A stretch of DNA of 16,117 nt from Verrucomicrobiota bacterium (GCA_003343565.1 QALA01000003.1:1-16117); one strand, 5' to 3'. Positions 6,955 to 14,568 are shown, counted from the first letter of the stretch. Translations and numbers: made by a program. Notes: generated by a model not told the origin, from the letters alone.

Positions 6955-7905
6955 ATGCCCGACATCAGGACATACGCGCACCCGGACGACGCCGAGGCCG
7001 TGAGAATCGACAAGGCCCTTGCGCAGAGCTTTGGCGCGGAGATTTCGCGTACCCGACTTGAGGAGAGCTTCCGCGCGGGCGCAGTGAAAATCGACGGCGT
7101 CCCCGTGCCGAAGCGGCGCAAAATCCTTCCCGGAGAGCGCGCCGAAATAGAAATGCCCCCGCCGATTCCGACGGAGGTCGCGCCCGCGGACATACCCGTG
7201 GAAGTCGTATATGAGGACGAACACATAGTCGCCGTAAACAAGCCCGCGGGAATGACGGTCCACCCCGGCAGCGGAACGGGGGAAGATACGCTCGTCCACG
7301 CCATGATGCACCGCTGCGGGGGAAAGCTGAGCATGGCCGGAGGCGCGATGCGGCCGGGAATAGTCCACCGGCTCGACAAGGAGACCTCCGGAATCATGCT
7401 GATGGCAAAGACCGACGAGGCCTATTACCGCCTGGTGGAAATGTTTTCAAGGCGCGAGCTCGAAAAGGAATACGCCGCCATAATATGCGGAGTCCCGACG
7501 GTCCGAAGCGGAATAATAGACAAGTCCATAGGCCGCCACCCGACGTTTCGCACAAAGATGTGCGTATCCGACGCCGACGGCGCGCGCCCGGCGCGCACCG
7601 AATGGTTCGCGGCGGAAAACTTCGGCTGCGCGGCCGCGCTTGTGTCGTGCAAAATCCTCACCGGGCGGACGCACCAGATAAGGGTGCACATGTCAAGCAT
7701 CGGGTTTCCGATTCTTGGCGACTACACTTACGGATTTCAAAAGAACAAGCTCAAGCTCGTCCGGCCTCCGGAGCGGGTGATGCTGCACTCGCACAGGCTG
7801 GCGTTGGCGCACCCCGTCAGGCCCGGCATCGCGCTCGATTTGCGCGCCGAGCCCCCGCAGGACTTCCGAGACGCGCTTGAAATATTAAGAAAAACCTATT
7901 CATGA
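6955..7905 (+). CDS. RluD-like 23S rRNA pseudouridine synthase
   Basis: The 316-residue protein has the full RluC/RluD-type layout. An N-terminal S4 RNA-binding domain (about 17-67, VRIDKALAQS...SFRAGAVKIDG...GERAEIEM) is followed by a catalytic domain. That domain contains VNKPAGMTVHPG (about 94-105), the active-site loop HRLDKETSGIML with catalytic D141, GRTHQIRVHM (237-246) and ILGDYTYG (253-260). It should isomerise uridines in large-subunit rRNA. RluD rather than RluC is a guess from the overall match. Unlike the RluA-like protein at 2703-3515, every catalytic motif is intact. The last bases overlap the ATG of metY (ATGA), which implies translational coupling. No clear ribosome site precedes its own ATG. 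Confidence 0.92.
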   Translation: MPDIRTYAHPDDAEAVRIDKALAQSFGAEISRTRLEESFRAGAVKIDGVPVPKRRKILPGERAEIEMPPPIPTEVAPADIPVEVVYEDEHIVAVNKPAGMTVHPGSGTGEDTLVHAMMHRCGGKLSMAGGAMRPGIVHRLDKETSGIMLMAKTDEAYYRLVEMFSRRELEKEYAAIICGVPTVRSGIIDKSIGRHPTFRTKMCVSDADGARPARTEWFAAENFGCAAALVSCKILTGRTHQIRVHMSSIGFPILGDYTYGFQKNKLKLVRPPERVMLHSHRLALAHPVRPGIALDLRAEPPQDFRDALEILRKTYS

Positions 7906-9188
7906 CAACCATGGACAAGAAATACCATCAACAGACAATCGCCGTGCAGGGCGGCTGGGAGCCGGCAAACGGGGATCCCAGAATCGCCCCCATCGTCCAG
8001 AGCACGACGTTCAAATACGACACAGCCCAAGAGCTGTCCGACCTGTTCGACCTCAAGGCGGCGGGCCATTTTTACACCCGCCTGTCGAATCCGACGGCGG
8101 AGGTTTTGGAGAAAAAAATGGCCGCGCTGGAAGGCGGCATAGGGGCAATGGCAACCTCCAGCGGCCAGAGCGCGGTCTCCGCTCTCGTAATGAACCTCTG
8201 CGAAGCCGGCGACCACATAGTCAGCTCGAACGCAATATACGGGGGCACGGCAAACCTGTTAGGACACTCGTTTAAAAAGCTCGGCATTGAAACCACTTTC
8301 GTCGACATGGACGCCGGCGAGGAGGAGATTTTTGCGGCGGTGCGCCCGAACACGAAGCTGCTGTTCGCCGAATCCCTCTCGAATCCGAGCGTAAGGGTTT
8401 TGGATTTTGAAAAGTTCGCGCGCGCGGCCCGGCGGGCCGGCATACCGTTTGCGGTCGACAACACCTTCCCGACTCCGTGCCTGTGCAGGCCGTTCGACTT
8501 CGGCGCGAACATGGTGGTGCACAGCCTGTCGAAATACGCCGACGGGCACGCGTGCAGCCTCGGCGGAATACTCGTCGACAAGGGCGACTTCAACTTTGCC
8601 GCCTCGGAGAAATTCCCCGGCCTGACCCGCCCGGACGAAAGCTACCACGGCTTGGTGTACACCGAGACTTTCGGAAATGCGGCCTTCCTCGTAAAGGCGC
8701 GCACGCATATCATGCGCGACTTCGGAATGATGATTTCCCCGTTCAACGCATGGCTGACAAACCTGAATCTGGAAACTCTCCCGCTGCGCATGCAAAAGCA
8801 CAGCGAAAATGCGCAAAAGGTCGCCGAGTATCTGGAGGGCCACCCGAAGGTGGAATGGGTGAATTATCCCGGATTGAAATCGTCCAAGTACTGCGAACTG
8901 GCAAAAAAGTACCTGTCCGCATGCAGCGGCGTAATGACCTTCGGCCCCAAAGGCGGACGGGCGGCGGCGGAGCGCCTGATGGACTCGCTCAAGCTGGCCG
9001 CCATCGTCACGCACGTCGCCGACGCGCGCACATGCGTGCTGCACCCGGCAAGCACCACGCACAGGCAGCTCTCCGAGGCCGAACAAACGGCTACGGGAAT
9101 CCTCCCGGAGCTTGTGCGCCTCTCGGTGGGAATCGAGCACGTCGACGATATAATCGCGGATCTCGATTCGGCCCTGTCTCAAATCTGA
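7902..9188 (+). CDS. metY: O-acetylhomoserine sulfhydrylase (Cys/Met metabolism PLP enzyme)
   Basis: The 428-residue protein is a type I-fold PLP enzyme of the Cys/Met metabolism family. Its length and the start QTIAVQGGWEPANGDPRIAPIVQSTTFKYD match O-acetylhomoserine sulfhydrylases better than the shorter cystathionine gamma-synthases. Those enzymes make homocysteine from O-acetylhomoserine and sulfide. Visible residues are the phosphate-binding YTRLSNPT (58-65), SSGQSA (86-91), FAVDNTF with D186 on the pyridine nitrogen, and HSLSKYADGH with the PLP Lys K211. Near the C-terminus, THVADARTCVLHPASTTH is the substrate-binding segment. SLSKYADGHACSLGG is a variant of the usual SLTKYIGGHGTSIGG. 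The ATG overlaps the rluD-like stop; a second ATG 9 nt on is also possible. It is the last gene of the operon, ahead of strong hairpins. A related substrate (cysteine or another thiol) cannot be excluded. Confidence 0.88.
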   Translation: MTTMDKKYHQQTIAVQGGWEPANGDPRIAPIVQSTTFKYDTAQELSDLFDLKAAGHFYTRLSNPTAEVLEKKMAALEGGIGAMATSSGQSAVSALVMNLCEAGDHIVSSNAIYGGTANLLGHSFKKLGIETTFVDMDAGEEEIFAAVRPNTKLLFAESLSNPSVRVLDFEKFARAARRAGIPFAVDNTFPTPCLCRPFDFGANMVVHSLSKYADGHACSLGGILVDKGDFNFAASEKFPGLTRPDESYHGLVYTETFGNAAFLVKARTHIMRDFGMMISPFNAWLTNLNLETLPLRMQKHSENAQKVAEYLEGHPKVEWVNYPGLKSSKYCELAKKYLSACSGVMTFGPKGGRAAAERLMDSLKLAAIVTHVADARTCVLHPASTTHRQLSEAEQTATGILPELVRLSVGIEHVDDIIADLDSALSQI

Positions 9189-9190
9189 CG

Positions 9191-9263
9191 CCCGCGGCGG
9201 ACTTCGGACACCAATCCGGAGTCCGCGGGCCGAGGGCCAAAATTCGGCCGGAAAAAATTTTTT
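9191..9263 (+). terminator. double-hairpin terminator after metY
   Basis: The first stem pairs 9191-9208 with 9215-9229 (CCCGCG...GACTTCGGA against TCCGGAGTCCGCGGG, with a 3-nt bulge and one G-U pair). The second pairs GGCCGA (9228-9233) with TCGGCC (9244-9249) and is followed by GGAAAAAATTTTTT. The stems overlap by two bases. Termination probably occurs in the T-run at 9258-9263. Confidence 0.65.
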
Positions 9264-9792
9264 CAAGCCGAACAAAAGCTCGCTAAAAAAAAGCATTTTC
9301 CTCTTTTGGAATTTGCGAAATCGGCGGTTATTTTCGACGCCGCCAATGCCGGGTAATTTTTAAATCTTTCCCGCGGCAAAGCGGCGCGGAACGCGGAGAG
9401 GCTCTTCGGATTTTTACCATTCGGCATTCCAAAACTATTGCGCCGTTTTAGAATCTATGCGGCAAAAAAATGCGAACCGCAAGAAAACGCGGGAAAAGAA
9501 AATTTGCCAAGCCGTTGCGCGCCGCGATTTGCGCAGATTTGCGCAGATTATTTCCCGCCTTTGGAGTTTGTAAAATCGGATTTTATTTTCGACACCGCCA
9601 ATACCGGGTAATTTTTAAATCTTTCCCGCGGAAAAGCGGCGCGGAACGCGGAGAGGCTCTTCGGATTTTTGCCATTCGGCATTCCAAAACTATTGCGCCG
9701 TTTTAGAATCTATGCGGCAAAAAAATGCGAACCGCAAGAAAACGCGGGAAAAGAAAATTTGCCAAGCCGTTGCGCGCCGCGATTTGCGCAGA
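9264..9792. other. gene-free spacer made of duplicated downstream sequence
   Basis: Apart from about 40 bases at its left end, this spacer is the two duplicated units described in the repeat entry. Short Arg/Lys-rich frames that recur in it are duplicated non-coding sequence, not genes. Confidence 0.7.
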
Positions 9793-9845
9793 TTATTTCC
9801 CGCCTTTGGGATTTGCGAAATCGGCGGTTATTTTCGACACCGCCA
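9303..9845. repeat. tandem repeat of about 250 bp from the 3' end and flank of the beta-helix gene
   Basis: Two full units (about 9303-9557 and 9558-9802) are followed by a partial third (9803-9845), which is the end of the coding sequence at 9793-11229. The offsets are 255 and 245. The 10-bp difference is an extra copy of gatttgcgca near 9531-9550. Outside the gene-tail part, the two units differ at only about four bases plus that indel. Each unit starts with the gene tail, then carries about 200 bp of flank. On the minus strand the tail reads AVSKITADFANPKGGK in the gene, AVSKIKSDFTNSKGGK with a stop in the middle unit, and AASKITADFANSKRGK without a stop in the distal unit. Confidence 0.92.
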
Positions 9846-11229
9846 TGTCGGCGTCTATCCCAAGTTTATGCCCGCCCCTGACATTTGTGGCTGAGCTCTC
9901 GAAAATGACGGGCTTGCCGCGGGACGCCGAGAAAAGCGCGTAGTCGCAGGTGGGAGCTATGGTGCAGCCTATCATTTTGACGGCCGTTTCGGATTTGTCG
10001 CCCATGCGCGCAAGCGGACGAATCTGTATGGGACTGTTGCGCAGAAAACAGTTTCTGAGAACGAGCGCGTTTATCGGAGTGCGGGAGGATATGAACGCAA
10101 CGGGCTTTTCGTACTCCACATGCACATTGTCAAAGACAAGGTTCTCCTGTCCGACGAACGGCGCGCCGGGATAGTAGGAGCGGCTCCAAACGTCGTCGTC
10201 GAAATGGACGCTGAATGCGACGCGCGGCTTGCGCAAAAATATGTCGCGAAACACGACATTGCGCACTCCCGCGTTGTATATCGCGCCCTCCTGAACCATG
10301 TACCACTTTATTCCGTCGAGAACTTTCATGCCCGACAGGTGGGTCGGCCGGGTCTTTGATATGTACTTCCTGCCGTCCGGCTTGGCCTCCACGCGATAGA
10401 CGCGCCCGCCGGAAACGACGGTGTCCGACTTCTGAACCTCCATGCCCTCGCGCCAATCGGTCCACGAGCCGGCAAGTATGCGGCAGAAATATCCGGTGGT
10501 GTCTTCGGCGTCGAGGTCCGTCATATTTTCAACCACGCCGTCTTCTATCCAGCCCAATTCGGGATTCGATATGGAATAGTCGTGCGCGTTGAGGGCGATT
10601 GCGTCGTCGAACGTCCTGAACACTCCGTTCGAGAGCCTGAACCGCTTGCCGCGTCCGAGGTGTATGCCGTCCTTTCGCCCGTATACGATGATGTCGTCGA
10701 CGAGCAAATCCTCAAAGGTGCAAACGTGCACGCAAAACTGGCCGGGCGCCAAGTCCCCGCAGCGCAGTCTGGTGATTTTTACGTCCCTTGCGTAAAAGAA
10801 CGACACATGCCCGCAGAGTCCGAATATCTGCCCCGAAGGAAAGTCGACGCCGTTGACGCTGAGGGAAAGGCCGTCTATCTGAATGTCGCAATTCCACTTT
10901 TTATCCGGCGCGCCGCGGTTGAGAAACACGTAGGAAAACGCCTTCTTCGGATTGGGAACCTTTCTGAGCGTCACGCCGGAGGCGAATATCAATTTCGTAT
11001 GGCTGTCGAGAAACACCGTGTCATTGACATCGTAAACCCCTTTTTTGGACACCGTTATCGTCCCCCCGCCGTCAACGGCGGACTGCAACGCCGCGACGTT
11101 TTCGGCCGCCGATTTTTGCGGCAGAAAACCGAAGTCGGCCGCGTCCTTAAACTGCGCCGCAGCCTGCGCGTGAAAACACGCAAGAGCCGACGCCGCAAAA
11201 ACCGCACGAGAAAAAAAGCGCGCAAACAT
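9793..11229 (-). CDS. secreted right-handed beta-helix protein, GH28 (polygalacturonase)-like
   Basis: The 478-residue protein starts with a signal peptide (to about residue 25, AQAAA|Q) and is secreted or periplasmic. The mature start KDAADFGFLPQKSAAENVAALQSAVDGGGTITV is the usual opening of pectin-lyase-fold glycosidases. It is followed by repeated strand turns (VYDVNDTVFLDSHTKLIFASGVTLRKV). DGIHLGRG (187-194) and FRTFDDAIALNAHD (204-217) resemble the D...DD catalytic layout of GH28. The canonical GSHG and RIK motifs are not evident, so substrate and even activity are uncertain. A module after residue 240 (WTDWREGMEVQKSDTVVSGGRVYRV) interrupts the helix. A strong ribosome site (GGAGGAA) precedes the ATG. 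A perfect TTGACA lies upstream (11299-11294) without a good -10. The gene's 3' end has been tandemly duplicated into the downstream spacer. Confidence 0.85.
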   Translation of the reverse strand: MFARFFSRAVFAASALACFHAQAAAQFKDAADFGFLPQKSAAENVAALQSAVDGGGTITVSKKGVYDVNDTVFLDSHTKLIFASGVTLRKVPNPKKAFSYVFLNRGAPDKKWNCDIQIDGLSLSVNGVDFPSGQIFGLCGHVSFFYARDVKITRLRCGDLAPGQFCVHVCTFEDLLVDDIIVYGRKDGIHLGRGKRFRLSNGVFRTFDDAIALNAHDYSISNPELGWIEDGVVENMTDLDAEDTTGYFCRILAGSWTDWREGMEVQKSDTVVSGGRVYRVEAKPDGRKYISKTRPTHLSGMKVLDGIKWYMVQEGAIYNAGVRNVVFRDIFLRKPRVAFSVHFDDDVWSRSYYPGAPFVGQENLVFDNVHVEYEKPVAFISSRTPINALVLRNCFLRNSPIQIRPLARMGDKSETAVKMIGCTIAPTCDYALFSASRGKPVIFESSATNVRGGHKLGIDADMAVSKITADFANPKGGK

Positions 11230-11639
11230 AAAAAATTCCTCCGCCTGTTAGTCTATTATTCGGAATCCGACGCGTAATGCCTCACCGCCGAACTGTCAAA
11301 CAAAAATCCGGATTCCAGACAGCGCGCGCGTGCGGGAGTTTTTGGGAGAATCCGCCGTTCGGCAAGTCTCCCGTCCGACCGAAGCGCATGCGAAAAAAAG
11401 CAAAAGCCGTTTGCGAAAAAAATTTGTCGAAAGAATCTTTCGCATCGCGGACAAAGGAAACGTAAAGCGCGCACGGCCCGGCGACGCAAACGCGTTTATG
11501 TAGCGCAAAAAGTTTTCGCCCGCCGCACGAGAAAATGCCGCACAGGAAAAATACAGTGCGGGGAAAGTTTGCAAGGAGAGACTTCGCCCGCAATACCCGC
11601 GACGCCGCGCCTCCTTGCGGCCCGCATTCGCAAGACATT

Positions 11640-11739
11640 TTTTCCAAACGAAACTTTTCAAACGATACCTTCTAAATGGAGTCTTCCAAACATCGCCTTC
11701 CAAATGGAGTTTTCTAAATGGAACTTTCCAGACGGCGCC
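11640..11739. repeat. degenerate 14-15 bp tandem repeat, seven units
   Basis: Seven head-to-tail units start at 11640, 11655, 11670, 11684, 11698, 11712 and 11726. Their form is about TTCCAAATGGAGTT, with variants such as TTCTAAATGGAACT, TTCCAAACATCGCC and TTCCAGACGGCGCC. The first two units are 15 bp and the rest 14 bp, so they do not keep one reading frame. The best units contain the dyad TCCA-AA-TGGA. Confidence 0.8.
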
Positions 11740-11922
11740 GTGCGCGTGCGCTCATGGCGCGTCGGCAAGCCGCTACCGCCCGCCGAAACGCTTTTTTTCG
11801 CACAATATTTCGGCGATAACGCGCAATTTCCAAAGGCAGTCGGCGCGCTTGCGAAAACATATGCGCAAACGCCCGCGAATGCCCTTTTGCATGGCATGCC
11901 GCATTCCGCAAAAATTGCCGCA

Positions 11923-11952
11923 GGGGATTTTCCCAAATCGGGGAAATCTCCC
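11923..11952 (-). terminator. weak terminator candidate for the TIM-barrel gene
   Basis: An imperfect hairpin (GGGGATTTTCCC against GGGGAAATCTCCC) lies about 80 nt beyond the stop codon at 12029. On the minus strand it is followed after several bases by a run of five T. The gap to the T-run makes it uncertain. Confidence 0.3.
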
Positions 11953-11974
11953 TAAGCGAACAAGAAACTTCCGG

Positions 11975-12026
11975 TTGTCAATTCCCGAACGGCAATCGGC
12001 GGCAATTGACAATCTGCGATTGCCGC
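11975..12026. repeat. compact interleaved inverted repeats after the TIM-barrel gene
   Basis: TTGTCAATT (11975-11983) pairs with AATTGACAA (12004-12012), and CGGCAATC (11990-11997) pairs with GATTGCCG (12018-12025). Both are perfect and interleaved, with connecting segments of 6, 6 and 5 nt. A third option, GCGGCAAT (11999-12006) with ATTGCCGC (12019-12026), forms a simple 12-nt-loop hairpin. The set begins 3 nt past the stop codon of the minus-strand gene. Confidence 0.7.
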
Positions 12027-12028
12027 GG

Positions 12029-12910
12029 TCAGTTGTTCCTCAAAAATTCGACGCACTTCTTGACGGCGGGCAGATTGTTGTCCCAATCGGTCTCATGCTC
12101 TATGAGGAAGTAGCCGTCAAAGCCCTGTTCGTCGAGAATCTTCAGCAATCCCTTGCAGTCGAGCTCGCCCTCGCCGTAGGGAACGGGCTGGTTTTTCAAA
12201 TTGCCGAACTCCTTTTGGTCTTTAAAGTGCAAAATGCGTATTTTGCCGGCGAGAGTGTTGTAGCCCCACTTGTTGTCAACCGCGGAGCGCGACCAGTGTC
12301 CGTTGTCCGGGCACGCATAGACGTTTTTCAAATTGCCTATGGTCTTTTTTACGACCAGCGGATTGAAGTACCTGTTGGCCTTCATCTGGGTGCTGTCGTG
12401 GTTGTGTATGCACACGATAAATCCCTTTTCGCCCGCGACCTTGTCCCAATAGGGTATCAGTTTCGGGTCGTCTTCGGTCAGGACGATTGGTATTCCGATA
12501 TCGGCCACAAATTCCGCAATTTTGTCTATGCCCTCTTTGCTTCCGCCGTTTGCCACGCCGTAGCTGACAATTTTCATTCCGTTGTCCTTCACCAGCTTCT
12601 TGAGGTATTGGCGCGCCTCCGGGCTGAGCTCCGGGCCGATTCGCGTGGGATATTTGGCGCTCAGCTTCTGGCCGCGCGTAAGGCCCATCGCGTCAACCCC
12701 TATGCTCTTGAGCATGGGAATGGACTCCTCCAGCGTGAACTTGTGAAGCGTGTACATTTGCACCCCGACTTTGCGCGGAGCCTTCTTCGCCGCAGCCCCC
12801 GCATTGTCGCCCCCGCCCCACGGGCAGGAAGATCCGCCCGAATTGTCCGATGAAGTTCCCGCGCAGGCGCACAGCGACGCCGCAACAAACAATGCCAATA
12901 TTTTTCTCAT
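12029..12910 (-). CDS. lipoprotein xylose-isomerase-like TIM barrel (sugar phosphate isomerase/epimerase family)
   Basis: The 293-residue protein has a lipoprotein signal (MRKILALFVAASLCACAG; the modified Cys is probably C16 in LCAC, C14 less likely). A Gly/Ser/Ala linker to about residue 45 follows, then an AP-endonuclease-2 type TIM barrel. The barrel opens with KVGVQMYTLHKFTLEESIPMLKSIGVDAMG. Candidate metal and catalytic residues are E146 (IVLTEDD), H169/H171 (CIHNHDS), D202 and H205 (ACPDNGHWSRS), H228 and D231 (ILHFKDQKEF), and E271/E273 (FLIEHETDWDNN). Enzymes of this type isomerise, epimerise or dehydrate sugars and inositols. Here it is tethered to a membrane in the envelope, as in many secreted relatives from Bacteroidota and Verrucomicrobiota. 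The exact substrate is unknown. Upstream is a 134-bp divergent region shared with a permease. Confidence 0.85.
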   Translation of the reverse strand: MRKILALFVAASLCACAGTSSDNSGGSSCPWGGGDNAGAAAKKAPRKVGVQMYTLHKFTLEESIPMLKSIGVDAMGLTRGQKLSAKYPTRIGPELSPEARQYLKKLVKDNGMKIVSYGVANGGSKEGIDKIAEFVADIGIPIVLTEDDPKLIPYWDKVAGEKGFIVCIHNHDSTQMKANRYFNPLVVKKTIGNLKNVYACPDNGHWSRSAVDNKWGYNTLAGKIRILHFKDQKEFGNLKNQPVPYGEGELDCKGLLKILDEQGFDGYFLIEHETDWDNNLPAVKKCVEFLRNN

Positions 12911-13044
12911 ATATTTTTTCGTCCGTTTAGAAATTAACCGGCGCGCTCAAAAAAACCCGCCCCGACACCGGTAGCTCAATCCATTGAGTAATTTTTTTCA
13001 AGAAAAAACCAGAAAGGCGCACAAAATTCCTGTCGAATAAAATC
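12911..13044. promoter_or_regulatory. divergent intergenic region with a short dyad
   Basis: This 134-bp gap must hold both promoters for the divergent TIM-barrel and permease genes, but no pair of hexamers is convincing. The clearest element is the dyad CTCAAT-CC-ATTGAG (12975-12988), which could be an operator. On the plus strand it is followed by TAATTTTTTT, so a weak terminator is an alternative reading. Confidence 0.35.
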
Positions 13045-13980
13045 ATGATATGGTTGTGCGCGGGAATTTTGTTTGCGCTGTTCAATGCGGCGACGATGTT
13101 GATAAGCCAGCGGTACAAGCTGGACGGACATCTTCTATCCGGCTTGCGCGGAGTGGGCGTTGCGGCGCTTTCGCTCCCGTTCGTATTTCTTGTGGACGTT
13201 CCCACGCGGCCGCTGTTCTGGATTTTGGCGGGGGTAGAAGCGCTGATATCCTCATTTTTCAATTCGCGCCTCTACAATTCGTCCGCCAAATACGGCGCGG
13301 GCATTACGTCGAGGATAAGCATATTGGCGGTCGGTTTCGGCGTCGTACTATGGTGGGCGATCGACTACGAGCGTTTCTTTGAATTGTGCGGCCGCCCGAT
13401 CGCGCTTGCGGGAATAGCGGTTTCGCTGGCGCTCGTCCTATGGGGCGCGCTCATAATGGCGAAACGGTCGCGCGCAGACGGCGTAATGGACGGCGGCGGA
13501 GCAATGAAATACATGTTTCCCGCGGTGATAACTCTCGCGCTGATGATGATTGTCAGAAAGGAGATAATGGAGAATGCGGAATTCTTTTCGGCCACGGTTT
13601 ACTACTGCATCGGCGCGATTTTCCTAAGCGGAGTCATAAACCTAATATACTATTGGAAAAGCTCCGCGGCGGCAGAAAAGCGAAAGGCGTTCTCAATCCC
13701 CAAGCGCATCGCCACGGCCGCCGTCCTGATAACGGTCGCCAGCTTTCTGACGATATTCTGCGGGAACCTGTCCTCATTTGAGGCTCCGAATCCGGCCTAT
13801 GTCACCGCAATTACGCTGCTTTCTCCGCTGATGATAATGGCGTTCAACCGAATGTCGGGAATCCCCGACAAGTTCGACATTACCGCAGTGTTGCTGATGT
13901 TCGCAGGAATCGGAATGCTGGTATTTTTCTCCGGCCTTCCCCTGCCGCCGCCGACCTCCTCAATATTCAGCAGACCGTAG
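13045..13980 (+). CDS. EamA/DMT-family permease
   Basis: The 311-residue inner-membrane protein has about ten predicted helices in two EamA halves. The first begins at MIWLCAGILFALFNAATMLI and runs to about residue 135, through SSFFNSRLYNSSAKYGAGITSRISIL, the typical EamA pore segment. The second begins at YMFPAVITLALMMIV and ends with NPAYVTAITLLSPLMIMAFNRM and LLMFAGIGMLVFF. Such proteins export or import small metabolites; the substrate is not predictable. The ATG at 13045 has no clear ribosome site, and an in-frame ATG at 13096 would cut into helix 1. It is divergent from the TIM-barrel lipoprotein gene, which may hint at a linked role but proves none. It is unlike the partial permease at the left edge in detail. 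Confidence 0.88.
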   Translation: MIWLCAGILFALFNAATMLISQRYKLDGHLLSGLRGVGVAALSLPFVFLVDVPTRPLFWILAGVEALISSFFNSRLYNSSAKYGAGITSRISILAVGFGVVLWWAIDYERFFELCGRPIALAGIAVSLALVLWGALIMAKRSRADGVMDGGGAMKYMFPAVITLALMMIVRKEIMENAEFFSATVYYCIGAIFLSGVINLIYYWKSSAAAEKRKAFSIPKRIATAAVLITVASFLTIFCGNLSSFEAPNPAYVTAITLLSPLMIMAFNRMSGIPDKFDITAVLLMFAGIGMLVFFSGLPLPPPTSSIFSRP

Positions 13981-14073
13981 AGCCCTCCCCGGCTCGGCCC
14001 TACCCCCAAAAACGCGGAAATGTCGCTTGAAGGGGCAACGCCGCAGGTTTTTCGGATTTGATTTTCGGCTTTG

Positions 14074-14096
14074 AAAAGGCGCACCTTGCGCCTTTT
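14074..14096 (+). terminator. intrinsic terminator after the EamA permease
   Basis: A perfect 9-bp stem, AAAAGGCGC/GCGCCTTTT with a 5-nt loop, ends in four T and then GCCTTTT, about 95 nt past the stop codon. The mirror A-run makes it possibly bidirectional. Confidence 0.65.
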
Positions 14097-14495
14097 GCCT
14101 TTTACGCCCCGCAGTCTGCCACAGCGCGCAAAGCGGACGCTGAAAACTGCGCCATGCGCGAAATGCCGGGCGGCGGGACAAGTCAGCCCACTTGACTTTG
14201 CGAAACTTCGCAAGATAAGAACGCGGGAAGCTGCGCCAAACGGCACGTTCCCCTTCCCGCCTCAAAATCTGCCTCAAAACGCGCCGCAAACGCGGAAATT
14301 CGCGCGCACGCCATGCGGCGCGCTTGCGGAATCTCCGCGGCAAATTCCGCCGTTTCAAGAGTCATTCCGGCAATCGAGCAATTCGGACCGGATATTTTTT
14401 TCCTAAAATTTCGCAAAAAAAAAGAAAAATTTGCTTGCCCGAAAGCCGAAAAAAACGTTTTCTCATTTTCTTTAAATGCGCGCACAGTGCCCGCA

Positions 14496-14525
14496 TTGCA
14501 AAAGGAACTAACAATCAAATAAAAC
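14496..14525 (+). promoter_or_regulatory. weak promoter candidate for rpsB-tsf
   Basis: TTGCAA (14496-14501), 18 bp spacer, TAAAAC (14520-14525); each hexamer has two mismatches. It predicts a leader of about 37 nt. The upstream A/T-rich tract could act as an UP-like element, but nothing better than four of six matches was found. Confidence 0.25.
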
Positions 14526-14568
14526 AAATTATCCCAGGTTCGCCCACCGCGAATACGGAGCACATATT

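Larger units (their letters stand above)
11230..12028. other. gene-free spacer of about 800 bp
   Basis: It lies between two minus-strand genes. It carries the beta-helix gene's ribosome site and upstream region, an 8-bp inverted pair GGAATCCG (11262-11269)/CGGATTCC (11309-11316), a CCGCAC/GTGCGG hairpin near 11540-11565, the 14-bp repeat tract, a hairpin at 11923-11952 and interleaved inverted repeats at 11975-12025. No frame looks like a gene: the plus-strand frames crossing it are the antisense of the TIM-barrel gene or translations of the repeats. Confidence 0.6.
13981..14568. other. spacer of about 590 bp upstream of rpsB
   Basis: It contains the permease terminator at 14074-14096 and, at the right end, an A/T-rich zone (about 14395-14560) that should hold the rpsB promoter and leader. 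Between these, small frames on both strands are Arg/Pro-rich and not credible genes. No obvious S2-binding leader structure was recognised. Confidence 0.5.

Noticed and set aside
9303..9845. CRISPR array
   Set aside because: The repeats are about 250 bp, contiguous and without spacers, and derive from a gene end.
9470..9943. Small plus-strand frames that recur (MRTARKRGKRKFAK type)
   Set aside because: They recur only because the DNA is tandemly duplicated. They are Arg/Lys-rich, lack ribosome sites and run antisense into the beta-helix gene.
11615..12853. A 412-codon plus-strand frame
   Set aside because: Most of it is antisense to the TIM-barrel lipoprotein gene, and its first part translates the out-of-phase 14-bp repeats.
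13031..13044. TAAAAT just before the permease ATG as its -10 box
   Set aside because: It would put the transcript start inside the coding sequence, and no -35 hexamer lies at a proper distance.
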